Shown here piece after piece: positions 7,934 through 18,536 of a stretch of 64,000 bases of DNA. Under the pieces are notes generated by a model, which had not been told where the DNA came from, did not search any database, and was given only the letters and a program-made list of their open reading frames with translations. The stretch's first letter is position 1. Every line of letters begins with the position of its first letter. The translations under genes were made by a program, and so were the position numbers. The stretch comes from Rhizoclosmatium globosum (Eukaryota; Chytridiomycota; Chytridiomycetes; Chytridiales; Chytriomycetaceae): positions 1-64,000 of the forward strand of contig MCGO01000142.1 in assembly GCA_002104985.1 (NCBI GenBank), in the 5' to 3' direction.

Positions 7934-10768
7934 TCACTGTTTAGACGCCAGATTTGGCGCTGATGCGAAACTGTTATTGTGCTTCGTCTTATACAATCCA
8001 TCATTAGATGCTGCGAGACTCTGTTGTGACTTTGCCACTGACAATTGTGCTTTCAATTCATCCCGATCTTGCAACAAAATACTTCTTTGCTGCATTAAGG
8101 CAGAAATGCATCTTTGCGCATGCTCCAACCTCTCCTGCAACTCCTCGTTTGCCTCCTTCATATTTGTCAAGTCCTCAATCAAGCAATCCTCTGAATTAAT
8201 CATTTCGTTGACTTGCTTTTGGACACGTGCCTGTTTGAGTGCAAGCTGTTCCAAGTTCATATTCGAGTTCAGATGTTCCTGACTTCCCATTTCGAGTTCC
8301 TCTCTGAACTTTGCGTTTGCAGCGAGAAGTTGATCAAGTGATTGAATTTGACGTGACAAGTTGAGAGCCTCACCAGACTCATTGTTCAGAAGTCGGTTGT
8401 TCTCTTCAATCAGAATTGATCGCTGCTCCATGATTGCGGCAGTCGTACGCTGCAGGATGGCAAGTCGGTCTTGAAGCCTTTCTTTTTCATCATTTAGTTG
8501 AGAATACATTTGCTTTCTGGCCTCTTTGGCAACATTCGCTGCCGATTCATCAATATCCGCATCTCTAAAGCCGTTCGACTTTTGCTGGAGTTGCTGTTGA
8601 GACGACTGCTGAAGTTGTTGCTGTTGCTGCTCAGCTTGAGTTTTCTTTTGCAACTCATCGTTCAGTGTGTCTATAGACTTGCTCAACGCCTCCACCTTCT
8701 TTTCGTTATCCACGGCCTTACGATTCAATTGCGAAACAAATTCAGCCAAAGCCGAAACAAGGTCGCGTTGCGAACGCTCTTTCAGTTGAAGCTTGTCAAA
8801 GAGTCCTTGATGCTTATGAAGATCCGAGAGAACCCGCTCAATAACTTCAGCCTCGTTCATATTTGCCTGTTGTACGAGCTGAACCGTGATGTTTTGCATG
8901 TGTCTAATCTGCTCTTGCAATAAACGTTCGCGCTCTGGATCATCTTTACTCATCAACTGCAACGCAAGAGCTTCCTCATAGAGCGTATCGATGGACTTTT
9001 CAAGCTGCTCTTGCTTCTTTTGGAACTCGGTCGACTTGTTACTGATGTCGCCTTTACTTAATTTGGTTTGTGCATAGAGTTGAGCGAGCGATTCAGTGGA
9101 CAACTGGACTTTCTCCTCGGCTCTCTCAGCGCGCTGCAAAGCTTGCTCAAGTTCTTGAGATTTTTCGTCCTTGTCGGACTGTAGGGCCAACAATTCGTAT
9201 TGGAGACTTTGGGAGAGAGCCTTGCTGGCAGCCAACTGTTGAGCCAAATCCTCTTGGTTGTCACTGACATTGTTCAACGACGTGAAAGGAGCGGAAAGAT
9301 TGTGCAAACTGAGATATGAGTCAGTCTCTTTGAGTGCCGCGAGCTGCTTGCGTAACTCTCTGTTGTCGTCCTCCAGTTCTCTCACGAGCTGCTTGTAATA
9401 GTCAACTTCGGCTTGCAGTTCGATAATACGATTGTTTTGAAGTTGCAACTGCTTTGACACGTCTTGCTCGCTGCTTACAACTTGGGCAAGTGTGTCAGTG
9501 ATGGACTCGAAGCTGGAAGTAACTTGATCATTGATATTGCGACTCTGCTGAAGCTCATCTTCCAAAGCGTTCAATTTTTCAAGAAGCTTTCCGTTCTCGG
9601 CATAAACAGCTTCTTGATCTTGCGCCTGTTCTTTGAACTCTTCCAGCAAGTTTCTGAGTTGGTCCCGCTCCTGACGCAATCGTTCCGCTTCTTCCCTCGC
9701 ATCATTCAATTGCAACTTGAGTTTTTTTGATTCAACTTCTCTGGACGAGTTGACTCTCAACAAAGCCGCCTCGGCGTTCTCCTTGGCGCCTTCTAATTGG
9801 ATCCTGATTTGCTGTGCCTTGTCTCGAGAAACTTTGAGGTTGTGCAAGACGGCGACAAAGGCGAGGTTCAAGTTCTTGTTTCCATCGACAATGTCGGCGG
9901 CTGAAGCAAAGTGTCTGCAGTCATACTGTTGGGCGTACTGCAAAACAAGCTCGGCACGCTTGTTAATATCTTGTTCCTTCAAAATTTCCTCAGCTTGGGA
10001 AACATTATCGTCGAAACTAGAGATGAGGTATGCGAGGGCGGCTCCGTCTTTCAAGTCACTACCAAAGTTGGAGACGTGAAGTTGTGCATTCTGCTTTTTG
10101 AGTGTCGAGTTGACCCATTTGAGAAGCGCGCGTTCGAGCGACTGCGTACTTGGTTCGGTGTGAGACGTGAGATCGTGGCAAGAACTGCTCGCTGATTCAT
10201 TACCGGTCGGGACAACGTTTTGAAGCAAGCCAACCTAAAAAGTTACCGAATTTAGAAACTCACTGGTATGATCGAAAACAATAAAACCGAACCTTGATCA
10301 CTTGCCAAACCAAACCTAAAACCAAGTGAGGAGTTCCTTTCAAAATGTCTTCTGCGGAAAGGTTGTGAACTTGAACACCAATTTTGACGGAACCGGCAAG
10401 AGCTCTTTGAATGTTTTCCAACTTGTGGATTGGGGTCTTGACGACCTTGTTGATTTGTTTCTCCTGAATAGTTCCCGGAACACTATTGTTGACAAGCTTG
10501 CAGAGGAGAATACCATCAGCACATGCATTAAAGAAAGATGCGGTAGAGACTGGCAAAACAGCAGCAAGGTCAGCATCGGCAGCCAACTGTGTGTTGATCC
10601 AGTTTGCATAGGCTGCGATTTCTGTTTCACTTGTAAAGTGAGTCGCTGGAGTAATAGAACACGTTATTCAACCGGTATTCTAACAATGGCCGAGCGTTGA
10701 AGTAACTTACGGGCCGATTGCGAGAAATCAAACTTGGACTGCTTTTTGTCCTTCTTTTCAGTTGCCAT
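7934..10768 (-). CDS. Fimbrin-type tandem CH domain protein with long coiled coil
   Basis: Predicted actin-binding protein of about 903 residues. Exons are 10711-10768, 10293-10645 and 7934-10234, all joining in phase. The first CH domain (residues about 25-140) has LCKLVNNSVPGTIQEKQINK and LVLGLVWQVIKVGLLQN, spelling typical of fimbrin/plastin. The second CH (about 165-275) has NFGSDLKDGAALAYLISSF. From about residue 280 to the end is nearly continuous Glu/Gln/Lys/Leu-rich heptad sequence, i.e. a coiled coil. Fimbrins normally carry four CH domains and EF hands. Here the second CH pair and EF hands are absent and a rod replaces them, as in cortexillin-like designs. Likely bundles or crosslinks actin as a dimer (inference). 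Confidence 0.85.
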
Positions 10769-10998
10769 TTGAATACGCTATCGAGTTATGTGTCTGACTG
10801 TTGCGATTGAAGAACAGAAAGATGGATGGAATGGAAGGAATAGAATCTTTCGCTTTTTTTGGCGTTGAACCAATCGAAAAAATTTCAACTTTCCCCAACA
10901 GAGATCCAAATGCCTCAACAACAGAAAAAAAGAAAAACAACGAGTGAGTGAAGTGGATTGCGGTTGTTCATGAGCATTAACCAGAGTACTAAGCCGAC

Positions 10999-12655
10999 AT
11001 GGACGCCTTTGTTGCCGCCGCCCTCGCTTCGAAGCCACCGGGCAAATCCGCCGATGCCGCCAAGGACCGCTACGCATCGCCCTTGACATCCCGCTACGCC
11101 TCAGAGGAAATGGCATTCAACTTCAGCGATGCCAACAAGTTTACCATCTGGAGAAAGCTGTGGCTGGCCTTGGCTGCCTGCGAACAGAAGGTACTACCTG
11201 GATTTGGTTGGATTTGACATGATGAGGGTTCTGATCGCGATTCGTCAACTTGTAGCTCGGCCTGGATATCTCCGACGAGGCCTCAAACAGATGGCTGAGC
11301 ATCTCTACGACATTGACTACACTCTTGCTGCCGCCGAAGAGAAGAAGAGAAGACACGATGTCATGGCTCATGTCCACACGTACGTATTCTCTGAGTCTAT
11401 AAGCTTAATTTAATACTTTATTTCAGTTTCGGTGTTGCTGCCCCTGCTGCCGCCGGTATTATTCACTTGGGCGCTACTTCCTGTTACGTTACTGATGGTT
11501 CCGAACTCACTATGATGAGAGACGGTCTTGACATCATCATCCCAAAGTTGCTTCATGTATTGACAAGCTTGCTCAATTCGCTGTCACTTACAAGGATCTT
11601 CCAACCCTCGGATTCACCCACTTGCAACCTGCCCAGCTTACCACCGTCGGAAAGCGTGCCACTCTTTGGTTGCAAGATCTTCTCATGGACTTGAGAAACA
11701 TTTCCCGTGCCCGTGCTGATATTCGTTTCCGTGGTGTGAAAGGAACTACTGGAACCCAAGCCTCTTTCTTGACCTTGTTCGAGGGTAACCATGACAAGGT
11801 TGAACAACTCGAAGAGATGGTCACTGAAATGGTTGGATTCTCTGGAGCATACCCAGTCACTGGTCAGACTTACTCTCGTAAGGTTGATTTGGACATTCTG
11901 TCCACTTTGAGCTCCTTCGGTGCTACTGCTCACAAAATGGCCTCTGATATCCGTATTTTGGCATCTTTGAAGGAAATCGAGGAGCCATTCGAGAAGGATC
12001 AGGTTTGTGTGGATTTCATTGTATAGTGTTGATATTAACGTTTTGATAAAGATTGGATCCTCTGCCATGGCCTACAAGCGTAACCCAATGCGTTGCGAGC
12101 GTGTCTGCTCTCTCAGTCGTCACTTGATGACACTTATCGGAAACGTTCAGCAAACTGCTGCTGTCCAATGGCTTGAGCGTACTCTCGATGACTCTGCCAA
12201 CCGTCGTGTTACTCTTCCAGAAGCCTTCTTGACCGCTGACATTGTTTTGAGTTTGATCAACAACATCGTGGACGGTTTGGTCGTCTACCCTAAGGTTATT
12301 GAGCGTCGTATCATGCAGGAGTTGCCTTTCATGGCCACTGAAAACTTCATCATGTTTATGGTCAAGAACGGAGGAGACAGACAGACTTGTCACGAAGAAA
12401 TCCGTGTCTTGTCTCACCAAGCTGGAAGGTTGTGAAGGACGAAGGTGGTGAAAATGACTTGATTGAACGAATCAAGAAGACTCCTTACTTTGCCAAGTTG
12501 GTACCACACTTGGATGAGCTGTTGGATCCATCTACTTTATCGGAAGAGCTCCTCAGCAAGTCGAGTCATTCATCAAGAAGGAAGTCGAACCAGCATTGAA
12601 GCCATACAGAGCTATTTTGGCCGCCGGAGTCAAGCAAGAGTCTATCAACGTCTAG
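10999..12655 (+). CDS. ADSL: Adenylosuccinate lyase
   Basis: Purine biosynthesis enzyme that splits SAICAR and adenylosuccinate to release fumarate. Exons are 10999-11190, 11256-11379, 11427-12002 and 12052-12655. Recognisable segments include [40 protein letters not shown], the signature [14 protein letters not shown], and [13 protein letters not shown]. Four single-base gaps break the frame near 11281 (CC for CCC), 11558, 12427 (GG for GGG) and 12537 (TTT for TTTT). Restoring each gives the family sequence through to QESINV and the stop. I read the gene as intact with sequencing errors. The divergent CH-domain gene starts 230 bases upstream. Confidence 0.93.
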
Positions 12656-12714
12656 ACACTATTTAAAATAAATTTCTTTCATTCATATATACATATGCAC
12701 TTCCGATTTATTTC

Positions 12715-14196
12715 TTATTTTTGGATGGCATCTCGTTTGTGTTTGCTACCAAAATGATGCTCACTACAATAGAACTCATCACCTCTGCGATAAAATTCGT
12801 TACATTCTTCCAAGGAACGAAAGCATACTGTGCAGGTGATGCAAACACGGTGATAAGAAACGCCATCGGAAAGGGAAACAAAATCCACATGACAAATATC
12901 ATTACAAGCCTTGCATTTCTTTCCATGTAGAGTTTGGTAACAAGGTAAACAATAGCGAACTCCTTTTGGTTCAACGTATTGGGACATTGGTAACAGTGGA
13001 TTCCGACAATGTGAGCACGCAAAGCACGCTTTATGATAAACATGTCCCTGAACAAGCGTTTGCGTCTTTCGCTGATTTGAGGCATCAGTTCAGTATTGGG
13101 ATGCAACAGTGCTTAATTAACCCACATCCTCAACAGGCATACCGCATTCATCGCATTTCGGCAAACAATTTCCAACCCAACAATCTTCGCAGTACGAGTA
13201 TTTTCCTCGTTGGAAAAAGTTTGATTGACCAATTGGCTTTTCTGAAAGTCTCAAACCTTAGCACAACGCCTGAAAAACAGGAAATCCTGGACTCACCACA
13301 TTGCGAATTAGCGCATTTGAAACAATTCGGGTGCCATAAAAACCCCATAGCTGAGAGGCTTGCTTCATGACTCCTTATTGGTATCGCACAGCCTTTACAT
13401 ACTGCCGAAAGGTGGACTGGCGGAACAGATGCAATCTCTGGCTTCACTGTTGACAATGAAGTCAACGAAGGTGCTTCTTTGATACTTGAATAGCTCAGCT
13501 TCTTGAAGTCGTCGTCATTTGAAATTGGCTTGGCTGAATTGGGTCGAGTCTCAGGAATACTTTCATCGAGAGCTCTTGTGCTGTTATCTCCAAGACCAGA
13601 AGCTACAGAAGCATCGATGCTTTGAGCCGTTATTGTATTTATAGATTCATTTGATGCATCTAGCTTTGTCATTGAATCAGTCGGCACAGAACTTCGACGC
13701 AAAGCAGTTTTCGGTTTGGATGCTTCTCTCTTAGACTTAAGATCTGTTAATTTCGTTGATGAATTCCATTCATTATGAAGAGCGTGTCGGCTCTTTCCTG
13801 ACTTGACGCGTTTATATCGATCCATGTAAGAAAAAGCCCTTTCGCATTCTTTGGCTTCCAAGCTGGCGTCATTTCGATATGATTTACGCGGTAGTCCTTC
13901 ATTCAGTATTCGCCCCTTAACTGACATCAAATCAAACTTTTCCGACAAGTTTGAATCACTCATCGACGTGAAGCTCGATATAGAATTTGTAATAGAATCA
14001 TTGGATCGCGCGTTGGCAAGTGTTAATCTGTCTCTGACGTGTGACAAAGTCTCCAGTTCCTCTTTCAAGGTTGAAGTAGAACTATGAATACTACTGCTAT
14101 CGCTTTTCTCATTCTAGAGCTTTGGAGAAACATAGTTGGATCAGGAGGATTTGCTTTCAGCAGCGGTGGAGGACGAAGAATAGTCTTTGGGGGCAT
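12715..14196 (-). CDS. Three-LIM-domain protein
   Basis: Cytoskeletal or signalling adaptor of the LIM family, specific member unknown. Exons are 13297-14196, 13126-13241 and 12715-13071. A Ser-rich, probably disordered N-terminus of about 270 residues is followed by LIM1 (CKGCAIPIRSHE ... WHPNCFKCANSQC ... YSYCEDC), LIM2 (CDECGMPVED, split by an intron, then HKACFACSHC and YCLPCY) and LIM3 (CKACNDICHVDF ... HRVCITCTVC ... FYCSEHH). Cys/His spacing is complete in all three. One missing base near 14112 separates the MPPKTILRPPPLL start from the rest. A start at 14068 is the alternative. Fungal paxillin-like proteins have a similar plan, but I do not assign orthology. Confidence 0.85.
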
Positions 14197-14510
14197 TCTT
14201 GGAAACAATGTTCTTCTGAACAATGAGCAACCAAGCCTCTGATAGGAAGTTGTCAAATTAATCGACAACCACTTATCGGGAAGATTCCTGATAACTGAGT
14301 AACATTGGATGCATATTCTGACAAGCCAATCTTAAAGTAACATTAAATGTTTGTCCTTAAAGGCCAAGGTAATTCCATGCAATTAAATATTCTTGAATCA
14401 AATCTACTTATTTGATTCAGGACGAAAATGATGAAAGGATTTGAACTGCAATGAGAATGTTGTGTAAGCAGTAACTCTTATAAAACTGTAGAGCAACATC
14501 TGTAACAACC
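14197..14510. other. Gap between LIM gene and tRNA-Arg
   Basis: About 314 bases of AT-rich sequence with no gene recognised. It contains the 5' flank of the LIM-domain gene. Confidence 0.4.
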
Positions 14511-14583
14511 GGGTGCTTAGCGCAGTGGTTAGCGCATCAGTCTTCGAATCTGAGGGTCGCAGGTTCAATCCCTGCAGTGCTCG
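14511..14583 (+). tRNA. tRNA-Arg (anticodon UCG)
   Basis: A 73-base cloverleaf can be drawn. Acceptor GGGTGCT pairs with AGTGCTC using three G-U wobbles. The D arm is GCGC/GCGC with GG in the loop. The anticodon loop CTTCGAA gives UCG, reading CGA (Arg). The T arm GCAGG-TTCAATC-CCTGC is perfect. One T-T mismatch closes the anticodon stem. A TTTT terminator follows at 14586-14589. There is no intron. Confidence 0.85.
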
Positions 14584-14732
14584 CGTTTTAAGTGGGAACG
14601 GATGGTTTGAGTTGGAGGGTTGGATTGGGGTGGTTGTTTTGACGTTTGATGGTGGTATTCAGCAGCGTCCTCTTGCCCAAAGCATCTATCAATGATCTGG
14701 TAATCTTTTCCCGAGTGTTCATCTGTTGATGA

Positions 14733-16343
14733 ATGAAGCGTGTTTTGCTTCACGCTTTAGTTCCTGACAATTCTATGATGCAACCATTCCTACCATCTCG
14801 GAAAGCCTCTGCTTTGAAACATTCTCTACATTCCAACCATAACGCCACAGTTAATAACCACTTTCCATCCAAGTATGACACGGTTCCTTTATTTTCCATA
14901 TCAGCAATATCACCAATGGAGAAACCCAAAGTGAAACCAATAACCCCGCCTTCTCGACTATCGTCACTCAAACAAACTCTACAAGATGTCAAATCGCGTG
15001 TCGGATCGAAACGTTCAAACTCAAAGAAGGTGGCAAGTCTGCACCACCTTCCCTCTAAATTAGTACACGAGATTATCACACCCGAAATCCGAGAATATGA
15101 AGAGATTATGACACATATTGCGGAAGCCGCTGAACCGGATAACATTCAATCGAGCTATCGTGCTACAAAACCACCAACTGCCGAATTTCCCAAACCACAT
15201 CCACCAAGCTCAGATCCAGACCATATCCAACCAAATCCCCGGTTTCATCGAGTACCTTCGAACCAACCTCCAGCAGCAGTGCAAATATGTTGGGAAGACG
15301 ATCAAATTCCTCTAGAAACCACCAAAGAATTTCTATTGGATACTCCAATTGAAGGATGGAGAGCATATTCGCCATCTAGGAACGAACAAAATATGGATCC
15401 AGACACTTGTCGCGCTCTTGGAATTGGAATCGAAAACGGGATAAGTTATGATTACATTGATCGGATTGACCCAGACGCGTTTCTGTCATCGACGAGCAGA
15501 GCTACAACGGAGATTACCACGAACTCAGTGTCGGGACGGAGCAGGCCAAACAGTGGTGGGCGGAAAAGTCGAGTTTCAAGTCCATTGAAACTGGACCAGT
15601 TAAAATCGCAGATAAAGCAATCATCAGCAGAATACTTTGATTTGGGAATCAAGTCATCAGAAGTGATGCCTATTGACTTGATAAGTCCACCTCCAAAAGG
15701 CGAAGGGATTACAATACCTGTCGCCCACACAATTGATGATGACGACGAACAAGAAGAGCTCCCGTTAATAACCGAGACGCACTTTGCTCCTTCAACAGTC
15801 AACTATCTCGAATGGCATGATAAAAACCCAGACCAGAAACAACCTGTTCAAGTACCACTACCATCTTCATCTCTCGTAACGCAAGAGCAAGCATCTGTAA
15901 ACAAACTGCCCCCACTCAAGCTTTACTCCAAAGGATACGCCATTTCTGAACCTTCGTCGACACTACAAAAACCTCCCAAACCAGCTTTCCGTAAAACAAA
16001 AGTGGTCAGAGTCACCTCTGACGAAGTCATTCTGTCTCAACAGCATTTAGAAGACATCCAGGAAGGGCTGAGCACAATAACAATTCGAAATTGGCAGTTG
16101 AAGCAAGAACCGTCAGATTTCTTTGGATCAGCAGAAGAATTTAGAAGCCAACACTCATCAGTCCCTGATAGAAACCGAGTTTCTGAAAGACCCTCAGTGT
16201 ATAGAGATGATGATTTGGCAGGACTTCCAACGTTGGGTTCAATTGGCCTGGTCATCAAACCCATCCGACCAATCTCAGGAACAGTTCGACGAACCAAGAA
16301 AGATGCAGTGTGGGGACAAGGTGGTAAACGTCGGCATTTCTAG
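14733..16343 (+). CDS. Uncharacterised, mostly disordered protein (536 aa)
   Basis: I do not recognise a family. The single open exon encodes 536 residues rich in Ser, Pro, Lys and Asp/Glu, with short ordered-looking pieces such as IITPEIREYEEIMTHIAEAA (about 110-130), TIEGWRAYSP-like text near 205, YDYIDRIDPDAFLSS near 240, and RKTKVVRVTSDEVILS near 425. There is no signal peptide or membrane segment. Several basic-Ser clusters (SGRSRPNSGGRKSRVSS) look like phosphorylation or microtubule-binding stretches. Length and lack of stops in a region with frequent frame breaks support a real gene. It lies downstream of tRNA-Arg and converges on PRR5. Confidence 0.75.
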   Translation: MKRVLLHALVPDNSMMQPFLPSRKASALKHSLHSNHNATVNNHFPSKYDTVPLFSISAISPMEKPKVKPITPPSRLSSLKQTLQDVKSRVGSKRSNSKKVASLHHLPSKLVHEIITPEIREYEEIMTHIAEAAEPDNIQSSYRATKPPTAEFPKPHPPSSDPDHIQPNPRFHRVPSNQPPAAVQICWEDDQIPLETTKEFLLDTPIEGWRAYSPSRNEQNMDPDTCRALGIGIENGISYDYIDRIDPDAFLSSTSRATTEITTNSVSGRSRPNSGGRKSRVSSPLKLDQLKSQIKQSSAEYFDLGIKSSEVMPIDLISPPPKGEGITIPVAHTIDDDDEQEELPLITETHFAPSTVNYLEWHDKNPDQKQPVQVPLPSSSLVTQEQASVNKLPPLKLYSKGYAISEPSSTLQKPPKPAFRKTKVVRVTSDEVILSQQHLEDIQEGLSTITIRNWQLKQEPSDFFGSAEEFRSQHSSVPDRNRVSERPSVYRDDDLAGLPTLGSIGLVIKPIRPISGTVRRTKKDAVWGQGGKRRHF

Positions 16344-16407
16344 CATCGTCTTCTAAAACAGTTTTATTCTGTGGAGTAAAAAAAAAACAATCTATAATTC
16401 CTTTTTG

Positions 16408-17456
16408 TTACCGAACCGTCACACCCCCAGATGCCTCCAACTGTTCTTTTTCTTTTTGCTGCAATTTAGCTAATTTCGCCACAGCTTCGTCATGCCTTCG
16501 GACACAGTCACGAACAAGTTGTAACAGCTGTTGACACTTTTTAGCTTTCTCGTCATTCGGTTTCGACCGAACTGACTGAAGAACTGAAAACATTTGGATG
16601 GAGCGTGAAGAGATGTCAATGAAGCGTTTTTCGGATAGTTCCGCAAATAGTTTCGGGAGTATAGCTGGAGATATCAAATGGCGGTTTCAGTGACACATTC
16701 ATGTTCATGGATTTACAATCTACCTTCGAGTCTTCCAGAATATGGAATCACGATTTGGTCGCGGAATGCAATGAGAGTAAGGGTGCGAACATCCAAAGTG
16801 GCGGCGACAGCAGGACCTTCGGTTTGCTTCAGCCTTTCCTTCAATGGAACAAAGGAACCTTGCATATATGGAACGACAGTGGCAAAGAAGAAACTCCATA
16901 GATCGAGTAGTCGAGGCACCAAGGTTTCTTCCCTGCGATAACCATCTTCTTTCCCAAGATGACGGCTCCGTTTTGAACCAATTCATTCAAGTCTGCGCGA
17001 ATGTTGGTTGATCGAGCGGCAGATTCGTTCAACCAGTCACTATCAGAATGAGTTTAGATTCGGCCTGCCCTGCAACACAAGAACAAACGCCTCACGTTAC
17101 AGCGTCATTCAGTTCCTCGATAGATCCTTCAGGCCTTCCCCACTGAAGAGCGGCAAGACCCTCATCCTGAGTTCCCTCCAGGCAGCAGCATCCGAGACAC
17201 CAGAGCTCATAGAATAGTCGACATTGATGTGATTGTTCGAGTCCCCGACCGAGTTGTTCCCGCTGCTGTTTGGCGTCTTTCCAGCAGCGAGATTCGGCGA
17301 CGGCCACCATCCTTTTCCTGTGTTCGTGTTTGCCGAAGTTGGTTGGTTTGTTGGAACAGCGGGCATTTGAGGCGTGGATTGGTTTGGCATAGCAATGTTT
17401 GGATTTGAGGAGGAGCCCTGGTTGCTCTTCTGGCGCGACATGGACATGGAGAACAT
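16408..17456 (-). CDS. TORC2 subunit of the HbrB/PRR5 (Protor/Bit61) family
   Basis: Predicted peripheral subunit of TOR complex 2, which controls growth and actin. Exons are 17096-17456, 16724-17039 and 16408-16664. The N-terminus is Ser/Asn/Pro-rich. The HbrB domain starts at AWRELRMRVLPLFSGEGL, continues with LNELVQNGAVILGKKM, and has the diagnostic LLDLWSFFFATVVPYMQGSF and LTLIAFRDQIVIPY. A helical tail ends the protein. One missing base near 17126 (restoring GSIEELNDAV) and one near 16928 (between AGKK and VPRLLDLW) break the frame. The divergent UBL3 gene starts only 53 bases away, suggesting a shared promoter. Confidence 0.85.
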
Positions 17457-17509
17457 GGTTGGTTTGTTTTAAATACTAAAACAACTTGACCAATCAAAAG
17501 AGACTCGAA

Positions 17510-18279
17510 ATGGACGCACCAAACGCCACCGCCGCGTCGCTCAGCCAAGTCGCCGACGCAAAAGCCGCCGGCGCGACCGCCTCGCCGTCGCCCAAGCCCA
17601 AGCCCGTTTCGGTGGTCGTCGACAAAGTGGCCGACGACCAAATCTGCGTGCGCCTTCTCCTGATTTCTGGGCTTAAAACTGATTTGCTCTTTGGCCCGAC
17701 GGACTCAATCGAATCAGTGAAGCTGCGGATATTCAGTGCCTGGCCCTCAGGTGCGGTGCTTGTGTTAATTGGTTTGACGTGGAGACTATGGGTGAAAGAC
17801 ACTTGAAGAATCACCTACCTCCCCGTATTTCACATCAAATCTTTAATCTCACTGATTCATGAATCCAGATTGGACTGGCGAGACTCCCGAAACAGCAGCA
17901 AATCTACGTGTTCTATTGAGGGGAAAGTTCCTCGAACCATCAACAACATTAGCAGGTAATGGACGTTCAACCACTGGCATTGGTATTACTACATTCGACA
18001 TGGATCTTATATCTAAACTTGCAGACGCCAAATTTCCTCTTGGTCAAACAACAACATGTCATCTTCTCATTAAGAATGGACCCATCACAGATAATCCTCA
18101 ACGTATGCATCCTTCAATCTCCAACACGTGTTCCTAATTCAACTGTTTTTAGCAACACCTTCTACTGGAAAGTCGACACGAGGAGGTGGGCTGGATCGAG
18201 TGCGGCTCCTGCAACTGCAGCTGCAAACGGCGCTGCTGGTCAACCTGAAACAACGGGATGCAGATGTACTATCCTCTGA
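17510..18279 (+). CDS. UBL3: Membrane-anchored ubiquitin-fold protein (UBL3/MUB)
   Basis: Small ubiquitin-like protein anchored by prenylation, acting at the plasma membrane and in vesicle sorting in other eukaryotes. Exons are 17510-17750, 17869-17955, 18025-18102 and 18153-18279. After an Ala/Pro-rich leader the ubiquitin-like fold runs from ICVRLLLISGLKTDLLFGPT through LRVLLRGKFLEPSTTLADA to PLGQTTTCHLLIKNG. The end GCRCTIL is a CAAX-type box (CTIL), favouring geranylgeranylation, like the CCVIL end of human UBL3. One missing base near 18190 (GGG for GGGG) must be restored to reach this end. The ATG at 17510 was chosen because the open frame upstream has no other ATG. Confidence 0.88.
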
Positions 18280-18536
18280 TTTCTTTCATACGAGCATGCA
18301 TCTATAGTCTTTCAGCTTGTTTTTTGCACGTTTGCTTCGGCTTGTCGTTTTGTATCGGTTATTTTGGGTCTGTTCGTTGGGGATGATGGAGTAGATCTTC
18401 TGCTGTATTTGTGAAGTGAACGAGTTTTGCCAAAAAGAGGATGGAATATCTTTCGCCACTCATCGTGTATTAATGAATGCGATTGACAAGATTTTCAGTC
18501 CTTTTGAAAAAAGCTCTGTGAAAGCTGACAACTAAT

